DNA of 5,293 bases, taken from NCBI GenBank assembly GCA_902465215.1, contig CABQMM010000113.1:1-5293 (forward strand), given 5' to 3'. The notes under the pieces are model-generated. The model saw nothing but the letters and a program-made list of their open reading frames with translations, was not told where the DNA came from and ran no database searches. The DNA is from an uncultured Bacillota bacterium (GTDB lineage: Bacteria > Bacillota > Clostridia > Peptostreptococcales > Anaerovoracaceae). How positions within the stretch are numbered: position 1 is the stretch's first letter; each line of letters begins with the position of its first letter. Shown here one piece after another: positions 1 to 5,293 of this stretch. The translations under genes were made by a program, and so were the position numbers.

Positions 1-428
1 CCTCCGGGAGACTTAAAATTCGGATTTTATTTGAAATGGTGGACTGTTGCTTGCTCACTCGTTTCGCAATTTCACCCTGTGTAAGGTTAAAATCGTCCAT
101 TAACTTTTTATATGCTTTAGCTTCTTCAAGAAAGTTAAGATCTTCTCTTTGTACATTTTCAACAAGTGCAATCAATGCTGCTTCCGGTTCCTGTAATTCT
201 TTAATAATAACCGGAACCCTCGAAAGTCCAGCTAATTTGGCAGCTCTTAGTCTTCTCTCTCCTGCAATTAAATTTTTTCCCTTCTGCCTTTTTCACCAAG
301 AGCGGCTGCAGCACACCAAACTCTCGAATAGAATTGGTTAATTCACCCAATTCGCTATCTGTAAATATTTTCCTTGGTTGTTCCGGATTCGGAATAATCA
401 TGCCGACCGGAATTTGTATCACTCTCAT
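1..428 (-). pseudogene. noc: Noc/ParB-like chromosome-organising protein, frameshifted and cut by the left edge
   Basis: This is a ParB-superfamily DNA-binding protein, probably the nucleoid occlusion type (Noc) that binds DNA sites and keeps the division septum off the chromosome. The ATG at 426-428 is chosen because a full AAGGAGG ribosome binding site lies 5 nt upstream. Read as is, the frame stops at 201-203 after 75 codons. Deleting one A from the A6 run at 273-278 gives an open frame of 142 codons to the edge. It then contains PNPEQPRK (13-20), GERRLRAAK (56-64), ENVQRE (90-95) and a helix-turn-helix around residues 116-140. The recognition segment QQSTISNK (127-134) resembles Noc (QSTIANK) more than Spo0J/ParB (SRPHIANH). 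The position next to rsmG also fits Noc. The N-terminal membrane-targeting helix of Bacillus Noc is absent from this start. The C-terminal dimerisation domain lies outside the window. Family assignment is firm; Noc versus ParB is less sure. Whether the gene is truly broken is unknown. Confidence 0.82.
273..278 (-). other. Frameshift site in the noc/parB-like gene (A6 run)
   Basis: On the minus strand the sequence reads GGG AAA AAA TTT AAT TGC, which leaves the conserved frame. With five A instead of six it reads GGG AAA AAT TTA ATT GCA, giving G-K-N-L-I-A-G-E-R-R as in the family. A -1 ribosomal shift here would meet TAA at once (ATT TAA). Only a +1 shift, loss of one A or gain of two A restores the protein. 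Confidence 0.85.
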
Positions 429-432
429 TTTA

Positions 433-440
433 TCCTCCTT
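433..440 (-). promoter_or_regulatory. Strong ribosome binding site of the noc/parB-like gene
   Basis: The minus strand reads AAGGAGGATAAAATG, a near-perfect Shine-Dalgarno sequence 5 nt before the ATG at 428. It decides the start. The same frame is open further upstream to a TTG at 491 and an ATG at 485, but neither has a ribosome binding site. Confidence 0.85.
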
Positions 441-453
441 CTTTTGTACTCGT

Positions 454-482
454 ATTACACACTTTCTATAGGGAAATAGTAA
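454..482 (-). promoter_or_regulatory. Candidate sigma-A-type promoter for the noc/parB-like gene
   Basis: On the minus strand TTACTA (477-482, 3 of 6 consensus bases) and TGTAAT (454-459, 5 of 6) are separated by 17 nt. The predicted transcription start near 447 would leave a leader of about 19 nt that includes the ribosome binding site. The position just after the rsmG terminator makes a promoter here expected. The -35 match is weak and the call is an inference. Confidence 0.45.
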
Positions 483-503
483 CATTTCCAAAAGGAAAAA
501 TGT
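482..503 (-). repeat. Imperfect inverted repeat upstream of the noc/parB-like gene
   Basis: The minus strand reads ACATTTTTCC-TTTT-GGAAATGT. The arms ACATTT..CC and GG..AAATGT pair over 8 bp, with a 2-nt bulge in the left arm. It abuts the candidate -35 element, so it could be an operator. It has no T run after it and is not needed to explain termination. No regulator can be assigned. Confidence 0.35.
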
Positions 504-518
504 AGCTTTTCGTTAAAC

Positions 519-550
519 AAAAAAACCCTATTGTCATCACAATAAGGGTT
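519..550 (-). terminator. Intrinsic terminator at the end of rsmG
   Basis: On the minus strand AACCCTTATTGT (539-550) pairs with ACAATAGGGTT (524-534) around the loop GATG, with one bulged A (plus-strand base 544). A run of seven T follows (519-525), then G and TTT. The rsmG stop TGA (537-539) starts at the last stem base and sits mostly in the loop, so the terminator is partly coding. The plus-strand side has no T run, so it should act in one direction. It closes the mnmE-mnmG-rsmG unit. Confidence 0.85.
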
Positions 551-1247
551 CTTTCGACGGAGTTCCCGCTTTTCTCGGGAATTTCGACGCCGTGTTTTTC
601 ACTTTTTTTATTACTATGATTTTGTGCGAAATATCATATGTGCTTAGGTTTGCGTCTCGGATTTCAAGAATTTCGCCACCCAAAGTTTTAACTGCACGCG
701 CCGCAGCCGCAGCTTCTTCTGCAGCCTCCGGCCCTTTATATGCCATCAAAAAGCCTCCGACCTTAATAAACGGCAGGCAATACTCGGCTAAAACTGCCAT
801 ATTCGCAACTGCTCTGGAAACGCAGAGATCATATTTTTCTCTGTGCTGTTTGTTACGGGCAAGCTCTTCTGCCCTCGCGTGCACGGTAGTAACATTAGAA
901 ATTCCGGCATTTTCGCATAGCTCATCAATAATTTTAAGCCTTTTCTTCAAGGAATCCATTAGCACAAAATCTTTTTCCGGCGATAAAATTGCAAGCGGAA
1001 TGCCCGGAAATCCGGCCCCGGTTCCCACATCTATAATCTTCCTCGCATTCGCATATTCAGCATACCCGCAGCAGACAAGCGAGTCAATAAAATGCTTTAC
1101 GATAAATTCATCTTTGTCGGTGATCCGGGTTAGATTCACTTTCTCATTCCACTCCAGTATGCCCGACATGTAATCTTCGAATTGCTTTATTTGCTTTTCG
1201 CTGCAGGAAAAACCTAAATCTGAAATTGCTTCTTTTAATCTAATCAC
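537..1247 (-). CDS. rsmG: 16S rRNA (guanine527-N7)-methyltransferase RsmG (GidB)
   Basis: RsmG transfers a methyl group from S-adenosylmethionine to N7 of G527 (E. coli numbering) in 16S rRNA; in other bacteria its loss gives low-level streptomycin resistance. The 236-residue protein has the expected full length. Visible features are NLT (38-40), KHFIDSL (51-57), the cofactor-binding loop [10 protein letters not shown] (73-82), DSLKKR (98-103), SRAVA (144-148), YKG (170-172) and the conserved basic tail FPRKAGTP (223-230). The start is GTG, whose first bases overlap the mnmG stop as GTGA. A GGAG ribosome binding site lies 9 nt upstream inside mnmG, so translation is probably coupled to mnmG. 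The alanine-rich stretch at 175-185 lies in a helical region and is normal for the family. The 3' end doubles as the terminator stem. Confidence 0.96.
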   Translation of the reverse strand: MIRLKEAISDLGFSCSEKQIKQFEDYMSGILEWNEKVNLTRITDKDEFIVKHFIDSLVCCGYAEYANARKIIDVGTGAGFPGIPLAILSPEKDFVLMDSLKKRLKIIDELCENAGISNVTTVHARAEELARNKQHREKYDLCVSRAVANMAVLAEYCLPFIKVGGFLMAYKGPEAAEEAAAAARAVKTLGGEILEIRDANLSTYDISHKIIVIKKVKNTASKFPRKAGTPSKEPLL

Positions 1248-3127
1248 TGCTTGCTTCTCCTCTTTTTTTCAAGGTAGACCATAATAACATTAATATCCGC
1301 AGGCGATACCCCCGATATTCTGGAAGCCTGTCCGAGCGACGCCGGACGAATCTGACTGAGCTTCTGCATTGCCTCAATTCGAAGACCCTCAATATCCGCA
1401 TAGTTCAAATTTTCATCGAGCCTGCGGCTCTCGAGCTTCTTATATCTTTCCACCTGCTGAAGCTGTTTCTGAATATAGCCCTCATATTTGAGCTGCACTT
1501 CAAGCTGCGTTATTTCGTGGTAAGAGAGCTGCGGTCTGTCCGCTCCGTCAATCTCCGCAAGATTTTCATAAGTAATCTGTGGGCGTTTCAGAAGTTCGGC
1601 TAAGGAAACCCGTCCCGAAATCGGAGCACTTTCGTGCTTTTCCAGAAAATCATTAATTTCTTTTGGTGAAATCGTCTTTTCACGCAGGCGATTCATTTCC
1701 TGCTGAACGACCTCTTTCGTTTTTAAAAATCTGTCATATCTTTCCTTAGTAGCCAGTCCAATACTGTATGATTTTTCCGTCAAACGCAAATCTGCGTTGT
1801 CTTGCCTCAGAAGCAGCCTATATTCCGCTCTGCTGGTCATAATTCTGTAAGGCTCATTGGTACCTTTGGTCACTAAATCGTCGATGAGAACGCCAATATA
1901 AGCCTCGTCTCTTCCGAGAACAAACGGATTTTTTCCGGAAATTTTAAGTGCAGCATTGATTCCGGCCATCAAACCCTGTGCCGCGGCTTCCTCATATCCG
2001 GAGCTGCCGTTAAACTGTCCCGCACAAAAAAGATTTTCAATCCCTCTGTATTCCAAATTTAATTTTAAATCCTGCGGGTCGATGCAGTCGTATTCGATTG
2101 CATAAGCAGGTCTGACGATTCGGATATTCTCAAGCCCCGGTATCGTCTTATAAAAAGCGTACTGCACATCTTCCGGAAGGCTCGAGGACATTCCCTGAAT
2201 ATACATTTCGTCCGTATCAAGTCCTTCAGGTTCGATGAAAGTCTGATGTCTTTCCTTATCCGCAAAGCGATTAACCTTATCCTCAATCGACGGGCAGTAT
2301 CTTGGACCAATTCCTTCAATCTGTCCGCCAAAAAGCGCCGAACGATGAAAATTCTCCCGAATCACGCGGTGCGTTTCTTCATTTGTATAGGTCAGCCAGC
2401 ACAGTGCTTTATTCTCACCGATTTCTTCGTTCATAAAGGAAAACGGGACAATCTTCTCATCGCCGTACTGCGGTATCATTTTTTCATAGTTCAAACTGCT
2501 TCCCAGACATCTTGCAGGGGTTCCTGTTTTGAATCTGCGAAGCTTCATGCCATGTTTCTTGAGATTGTCTGCAAGTTCGTTTGCCGGAGCAAGTCCGTTC
2601 GGTCCGCTCGAAAATGCGCTGTCACCGATAAATATTTTTCCTCTGAGGAAAGTACCTGTCGCAAGAATGACAGCCTTCGCCGTATAGTAAGTATGCGTCT
2701 TGGTTTCAACTCCGCATACCTTTCCGTCTTCAACGATTAAGTCGGTAACTTCCCCTTGCTTCATATCAAGGTTCGGCTCTTTCTCAATTGTTTTTTTCAT
2801 CTCGAGATGGTATTTATTTTTATCCGCCTGTGCACGCAGCGAATGAACTGCGGGTCCTTTTGCGGTGTTCAGCATTTTACTTTGGATGAAAGTTTTGTCA
2901 ATATTGATTCCCATTTCACCGCCGAGCGCGTCAATTTCTCTTACCAGATGTCCTTTGCCGGTTCCTCCGATGGACGGATTGCACGGCATCATTGCCACTA
3001 CCTCGAGATTGATGGAAAACATCAGCGTTTTCATTCCCATTCTCGCCGAAGCAAGTGCTGCTTCACATCCTGCATGTCCTGCACCGACAACGATAACATC
3101 GTATTCACCCATTAAATTTCTTTCCAT
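1244..3127 (-). CDS. mnmG: tRNA uridine-5-carboxymethylaminomethyl modification enzyme MnmG (GidA)
   Basis: MnmG is the FAD-containing subunit that works with MnmE to add a carboxymethylaminomethyl (or aminomethyl) group to C5 of wobble U34 in tRNAs reading NNA/NNG codons, using methylene-tetrahydrofolate and NADH. The 627 residues match the usual length of the long MnmG form. Seen in order: the dinucleotide-binding loop GAGHAG (15-20); [14 protein letters not shown] (48-61), with the conserved Cys49; [11 protein letters not shown] (274-284), with Cys278; [13 protein letters not shown] (373-385); and [16 protein letters not shown] (431-446). The C-terminal helical domain, which contacts MnmE and tRNA, contains [17 protein letters not shown] (590-606). 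Two starts are possible: ATG at 3127, or ATG at 3112 (residue 6), which has GGAAAG 8 nt upstream. The upstream site of the first is poor, so the shorter 622-residue form is a real alternative. The gene lies 17 nt after mnmE and overlaps rsmG by 3 nt. Confidence 0.97.
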   Translation of the reverse strand: MERNLMGEYDVIVVGAGHAGCEAALASARMGMKTLMFSINLEVVAMMPCNPSIGGTGKGHLVREIDALGGEMGINIDKTFIQSKMLNTAKGPAVHSLRAQADKNKYHLEMKKTIEKEPNLDMKQGEVTDLIVEDGKVCGVETKTHTYYTAKAVILATGTFLRGKIFIGDSAFSSGPNGLAPANELADNLKKHGMKLRRFKTGTPARCLGSSLNYEKMIPQYGDEKIVPFSFMNEEIGENKALCWLTYTNEETHRVIRENFHRSALFGGQIEGIGPRYCPSIEDKVNRFADKERHQTFIEPEGLDTDEMYIQGMSSSLPEDVQYAFYKTIPGLENIRIVRPAYAIEYDCIDPQDLKLNLEYRGIENLFCAGQFNGSSGYEEAAAQGLMAGINAALKISGKNPFVLGRDEAYIGVLIDDLVTKGTNEPYRIMTSRAEYRLLLRQDNADLRLTEKSYSIGLATKERYDRFLKTKEVVQQEMNRLREKTISPKEINDFLEKHESAPISGRVSLAELLKRPQITYENLAEIDGADRPQLSYHEITQLEVQLKYEGYIQKQLQQVERYKKLESRRLDENLNYADIEGLRIEAMQKLSQIRPASLGQASRISGVSPADINVIMVYLEKKRRSKQ

Positions 3128-3144
3128 AATCTATCGTCTTTCTC

Positions 3145-4569
3145 TTATTTTCCTAAACAAAATCTTGCAAAAACTTCATTTATTATATCTTCTTCCACCG
3201 CTTCCCCTATGATTGCGCCAAGGCACTCATAGGCTCTGCTTGCGTCAATTTCAAGAAGTTCAAGCGGCTGACAGGCTTTTGCCATTTCAATCGCATCACC
3301 AAGAGAGCTGCTGGCTTCTTCAAGAAGATTTTTATGCCGCACGTTGGTAACCATCATGCTGTCCGACTGTTTGACTTCGCCACCGTATACCATGTTCTCC
3401 ACGACATTCTCAAATTCTTCTATGCCTTCTCCATTTGCCACAGATGCTTCAATTACACAAGCCTCCGGCAAAAGTTTTTCAATTTCTGCCCTGTCAAAGG
3501 CGCTTGGCAAATCGGTTTTATTCAAAATAACGATTGCCTTCTTGTCTCCTATATGGTTCAAAATCGAAAAGTCTTCTTCGTCAAGTACCCTGCTTCGATC
3601 CGCCATAAAGATAATCAAATCCGCATTGTTAAAAGCTTCTTTGCTCTTTTCAATTCCTATTTTTTCTATTAAATCTTCCGTTTCTCTGATTCCGGCAGTA
3701 TCCGTCAGCTTTACCGGAATACCACGAATCGTAAGCATTTCTTCAATCGTATCTCTGGTCGTTCCCGGAACGGAAGTTACAATTGCTCTCGTTTCTCTGA
3801 GCAAAGCGTTCATCAGCGAAGATTTTCCAACATTGGGCTTTCCTATAATTGAAATTTTTAAACCTTCGCTCATAATCCGTCCTGTGTCAGATGTTTGCAG
3901 CATTTTCTCAATTTTCGCTCGAACGGAAGATAAATCCGAAACCAGATTTTCAAAGGTCAGTTGCTCAATATCCTCGTCCGGATAATCAATATTTACGGTT
4001 ATATTTACAAGGCTGTTCATAAGTTCCGCACGGATTTCGCGAATCTTCTTTGAAAAATTTCCCTCGAGCTGATTCAGTGCAACATCAAAAGATTTGTCCG
4101 ACTTGGCACGAATTAAATCAATCACAGCTTCCGCCTGTGACAAGTCAAGTCTCCCATTTAAAAAAGCTCTCTTTGTAAATTCGCCCGGCTCTGCAAGACG
4201 CGCGCCGTTTTTTAAAACCAGTGATAAAATTTTGCGAAGGGAAACCATGCTGCCGTGGCACTGAATCTCAACAACATCTTCTGCCGTATAAGAATAAGGC
4301 GCTTTAAAATAAACCGCCATCACTTCATCTATAAGCTCTCCGCTGAAATTATCACGCACAAAACCATAGTGCATCATCCGAGGCACAATCGGACTTCCGA
4401 TTACCTGATTTTGTACATTTGGAAGAAACCCATCATTTTTTTTATATTCATTTTTTACCCTGCTAAAAATATGCTCCAGAATCGCGCGGGACTCTTCTCC
4501 GCTGATTCTGACAACTCCGATTCCTCCCTCTCCGGGTGCGGTCGCAATTGCAGCAATTGTATCTTCCAT
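3145..4569 (-). CDS. mnmE: tRNA modification GTPase MnmE (TrmE)
   Basis: MnmE is the GTPase and formyl-folate-binding partner of MnmG in wobble-uridine modification. The N-terminal folate-binding domain starts with TIAAIATAPGEGGIGVVRISG-like sequence (4-24) and carries EPGEFTKRAFLNGRLDL (127-143). A helical domain is interrupted by the G domain: P-loop GKPNVGKSS (243-251), TTRDT (270-274), DTAGIRE (290-296) and NKTD (350-353). The helical domain resumes and ends in the conserved Cys motif FCLGK (470-474), with Cys471. The protein has 474 residues, somewhat longer than the usual 450-460. The excess appears to be a polar, Asn/Lys-rich insertion at about residues 38-64, before PRMMHYGFV. The start is ATG at 4567-4569, with GGAAAG 8 nt upstream. 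A structured 86-nt leader separates it from khpB. Confidence 0.97.
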   Translation of the reverse strand: MEDTIAAIATAPGEGGIGVVRISGEESRAILEHIFSRVKNEYKKNDGFLPNVQNQVIGSPIVPRMMHYGFVRDNFSGELIDEVMAVYFKAPYSYTAEDVVEIQCHGSMVSLRKILSLVLKNGARLAEPGEFTKRAFLNGRLDLSQAEAVIDLIRAKSDKSFDVALNQLEGNFSKKIREIRAELMNSLVNITVNIDYPDEDIEQLTFENLVSDLSSVRAKIEKMLQTSDTGRIMSEGLKISIIGKPNVGKSSLMNALLRETRAIVTSVPGTTRDTIEEMLTIRGIPVKLTDTAGIRETEDLIEKIGIEKSKEAFNNADLIIFMADRSRVLDEEDFSILNHIGDKKAIVILNKTDLPSAFDRAEIEKLLPEACVIEASVANGEGIEEFENVVENMVYGGEVKQSDSMMVTNVRHKNLLEEASSSLGDAIEMAKACQPLELLEIDASRAYECLGAIIGEAVEEDIINEVFARFCLGK

Positions 4570-4607
4570 ATCGTCTGCTTTCCGCCGGCATCACCACAAA
4601 ATATCGC

Positions 4608-4634
4608 CGGGCTTCTAAAATAAAAGTAAGCCCG
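4608..4634 (-). other. Alternative hairpin in the mnmE leader, competing with the terminator
   Basis: On the minus strand CGGGCTT (4628-4634) can pair perfectly with AAGCCCG (4608-4614) over 7 bp, with a 13-nt loop. The first arm is also the 3' arm of the terminator stem, so the two folds exclude each other. Further on, CCGGC (about 4605-4609) could pair with GCCGG just upstream of the mnmE ribosome binding site. This geometry resembles attenuation, but no sensor such as a leader peptide or known riboswitch is recognisable. Confidence 0.35.
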
Positions 4635-4649
4635 TTTAAAAAACGGGCT
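4617..4649 (-). terminator. Probable intrinsic terminator after khpB
   Basis: On the minus strand AGCCCGTTT (4641-4649) and AAACGGGCT (4629-4637) form a perfect 9-bp stem with a TTT loop. The tail TACTTTTATTTT is T-rich but interrupted. It lies 7 nt after the khpB stop. Since no strong promoter is visible before mnmE, termination may be partial, with some read-through into mnmE-mnmG-rsmG. Confidence 0.72.
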
Positions 4650-4655
4650 ATCAAA

Positions 4656-5293
4656 CTACTTCAATTCAATTATAACCCTTCTGTATGGATCCTGACCTTC
4701 ACTTCTGGTTGTAACCCGAGGATGGTTTTGAAGAGTTGCATGAATAACCTTTCTTTCGTAAGGATTCATAGGCTCCAGTCTGACACTCTTTTTGGTTCTT
4801 ACAACTTTATTTGCCAGTCTGGATGCAAGCAATTCGAGTGTTTTTTCTCTCTTTGCTCTGTAATTTTCTGCGTCAACAACAACTCGTGTATACGCAGACT
4901 GCTCTTTATTAACAACGAGGCTTGTCAGATACTGAATTGCATCTAAAGTTTGTCCTCTCTTACCGATAATTGTTCCGGAATCTTTTCCCTGAATATCGAT
5001 ATAAAGAACATCTTTTCCTTCCTTTGCTGTTATATCAAGCTCAAGTCCCATTTCTTTCGTAACTTCGGCTAAGAATGTCAAAGCTGCATGGTCGGTGCAA
5101 GGAGTCAGATTTTCTTCCGGTTCCTTTGCAATTACCGGTTTGATATTTTCACTATCAAACTTAGGGCTTGTTTTTTCTCTTTTATTTCTGGATGATTCCT
5201 TTTTTGGACTTCTTTCTCTTTCCGGTTTGCTTCTTTCAGCTTTCGTTTCCTGTTTTAAAGGTTTTGCCGGTTTTTCCTGCACTTTTTCAACTT
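4656..5293 (-). CDS. khpB: RNA-binding protein KhpB (Jag), C-terminal part
   Basis: KhpB (Jag/EloR) is a cytoplasmic RNA-binding protein that pairs with KhpA in Firmicutes and, in streptococci, influences cell elongation and division. The frame is open to the right edge (V-E-K-V-Q-E-K...), so the GTG at 5282 is not taken as the start and the N-terminal Jag domain should lie outside the window. Counting from that GTG, residues 1-60 are a highly charged Lys/Arg/Glu-rich linker, probably disordered. A KH domain follows with the GxxG loop IIGKRGQTL (105-113). Next comes an R3H domain with NPYERKVIHATLQ (173-185), holding the Arg177/His181 signature, and the family-typical end RRVIIELK. The stop is TAG at 4656-4658. 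The neighbour yidC is expected upstream beyond the edge. There is no sign of damage in the visible part. Confidence 0.94.
   Translation of the reverse strand, partial: VEKVQEKPAKPLKQETKAERSKPERERSPKKESSRNKREKTSPKFDSENIKPVIAKEPEENLTPCTDHAALTFLAEVTKEMGLELDITAKEGKDVLYIDIQGKDSGTIIGKRGQTLDAIQYLTSLVVNKEQSAYTRVVVDAENYRAKREKTLELLASRLANKVVRTKKSVRLEPMNPYERKVIHATLQNHPRVTTRSEGQDPYRRVIIELK

Noticed and set aside
273..278. Classical -1 programmed ribosomal frameshift in the noc/parB-like gene
   Set aside because: A -1 shift on this A6 run meets TAA immediately (ATT TAA); the frame needed is +1, and there is no clear stimulatory element.
461..503. Canonical parS or Noc binding site near the noc promoter
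   Set aside because: Only half-sites (ATTTCCC, GGAAAT) are present, with wrong spacing; neither full palindrome occurs.
690..730. Alanine-codon run in rsmG as a possible repeat tract
   Set aside because: The codons vary (GCA, GCT, GCG, GCC) and an Ala/Glu-rich helix is normal at this place in RsmG.
592..1173. Plus-strand open frame of 193 codons opposite rsmG
   Set aside because: It lies wholly antisense to the well-supported rsmG, shows no family motif and has a low-complexity Ser/Ala-rich product typical of a shadow frame.
2246..3212. Several plus-strand open frames opposite mnmG
   Set aside because: They overlap one another and the mnmG coding strand, and none resembles a known protein.
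3344..3985. Plus-strand open frame of 213 codons opposite mnmE
   Set aside because: It is antisense to the MnmE G domain, with a Ser/Ile-rich product that mirrors the codons of the real gene; no recognisable motif or ribosome binding site.
4463..4654. Minus-strand 63-codon frame across the khpB-mnmE gap
   Set aside because: It runs out of frame through the terminator hairpin and into mnmE, has an Arg-rich composition and no family resemblance; not a convincing leader peptide.

Overview
The window is a stretch of chromosomal housekeeping genes, all transcribed on the minus strand. Its order is khpB/jag, mnmE (trmE), mnmG (gidA), rsmG (gidB), noc/parB-like. This is the classic block beside the replication origin in Firmicutes, where rpmH-rnpA-yidC would be expected just past the right edge and parA/parB past the left edge. 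The AT-rich sequence, the strong AAGGAGG ribosome binding site, the KH-R3H protein KhpB and the Noc-type helix-turn-helix all point to a low-GC Firmicute, probably a clostridial lineage. I cannot name a species.

Layout, following transcription from right to left. khpB (C-terminal part only, 4656-5293) ends at a hairpin that looks like an intrinsic terminator. An 86-nt leader with competing stems (4570-4655) precedes mnmE (3145-4569). A 17-nt gap leads to mnmG (1244-3127), whose TGA stop overlaps the GTG start of rsmG (537-1247) as GTGA. rsmG ends inside a second hairpin followed by a T run, so the stop codon lies in the terminator loop. A short intergenic region (429-536) then holds a plausible promoter and a strong ribosome binding site for the noc/parB-like gene, which runs off the left edge. 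Both strands were read; the open frames on the plus strand are antisense shadows of these genes, and I see no mobile element, CRISPR array or RNA gene.

MnmE and MnmG form one complex that modifies the wobble uridine (U34) of certain tRNAs. RsmG methylates 16S rRNA, KhpB binds RNA, and the last gene acts in chromosome organisation. The block therefore mixes RNA maturation with origin-linked chromosome functions.

The one clear anomaly is in the noc/parB-like gene. A single extra A in an A6 run (plus-strand T run 273-278) breaks the reading frame after about 51 codons, while the downstream frame stays open and fully conserved to the window edge. This is a sequencing error, a fresh mutation or a slippage site. 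I found no evidence for a previously undescribed multi-gene system here.
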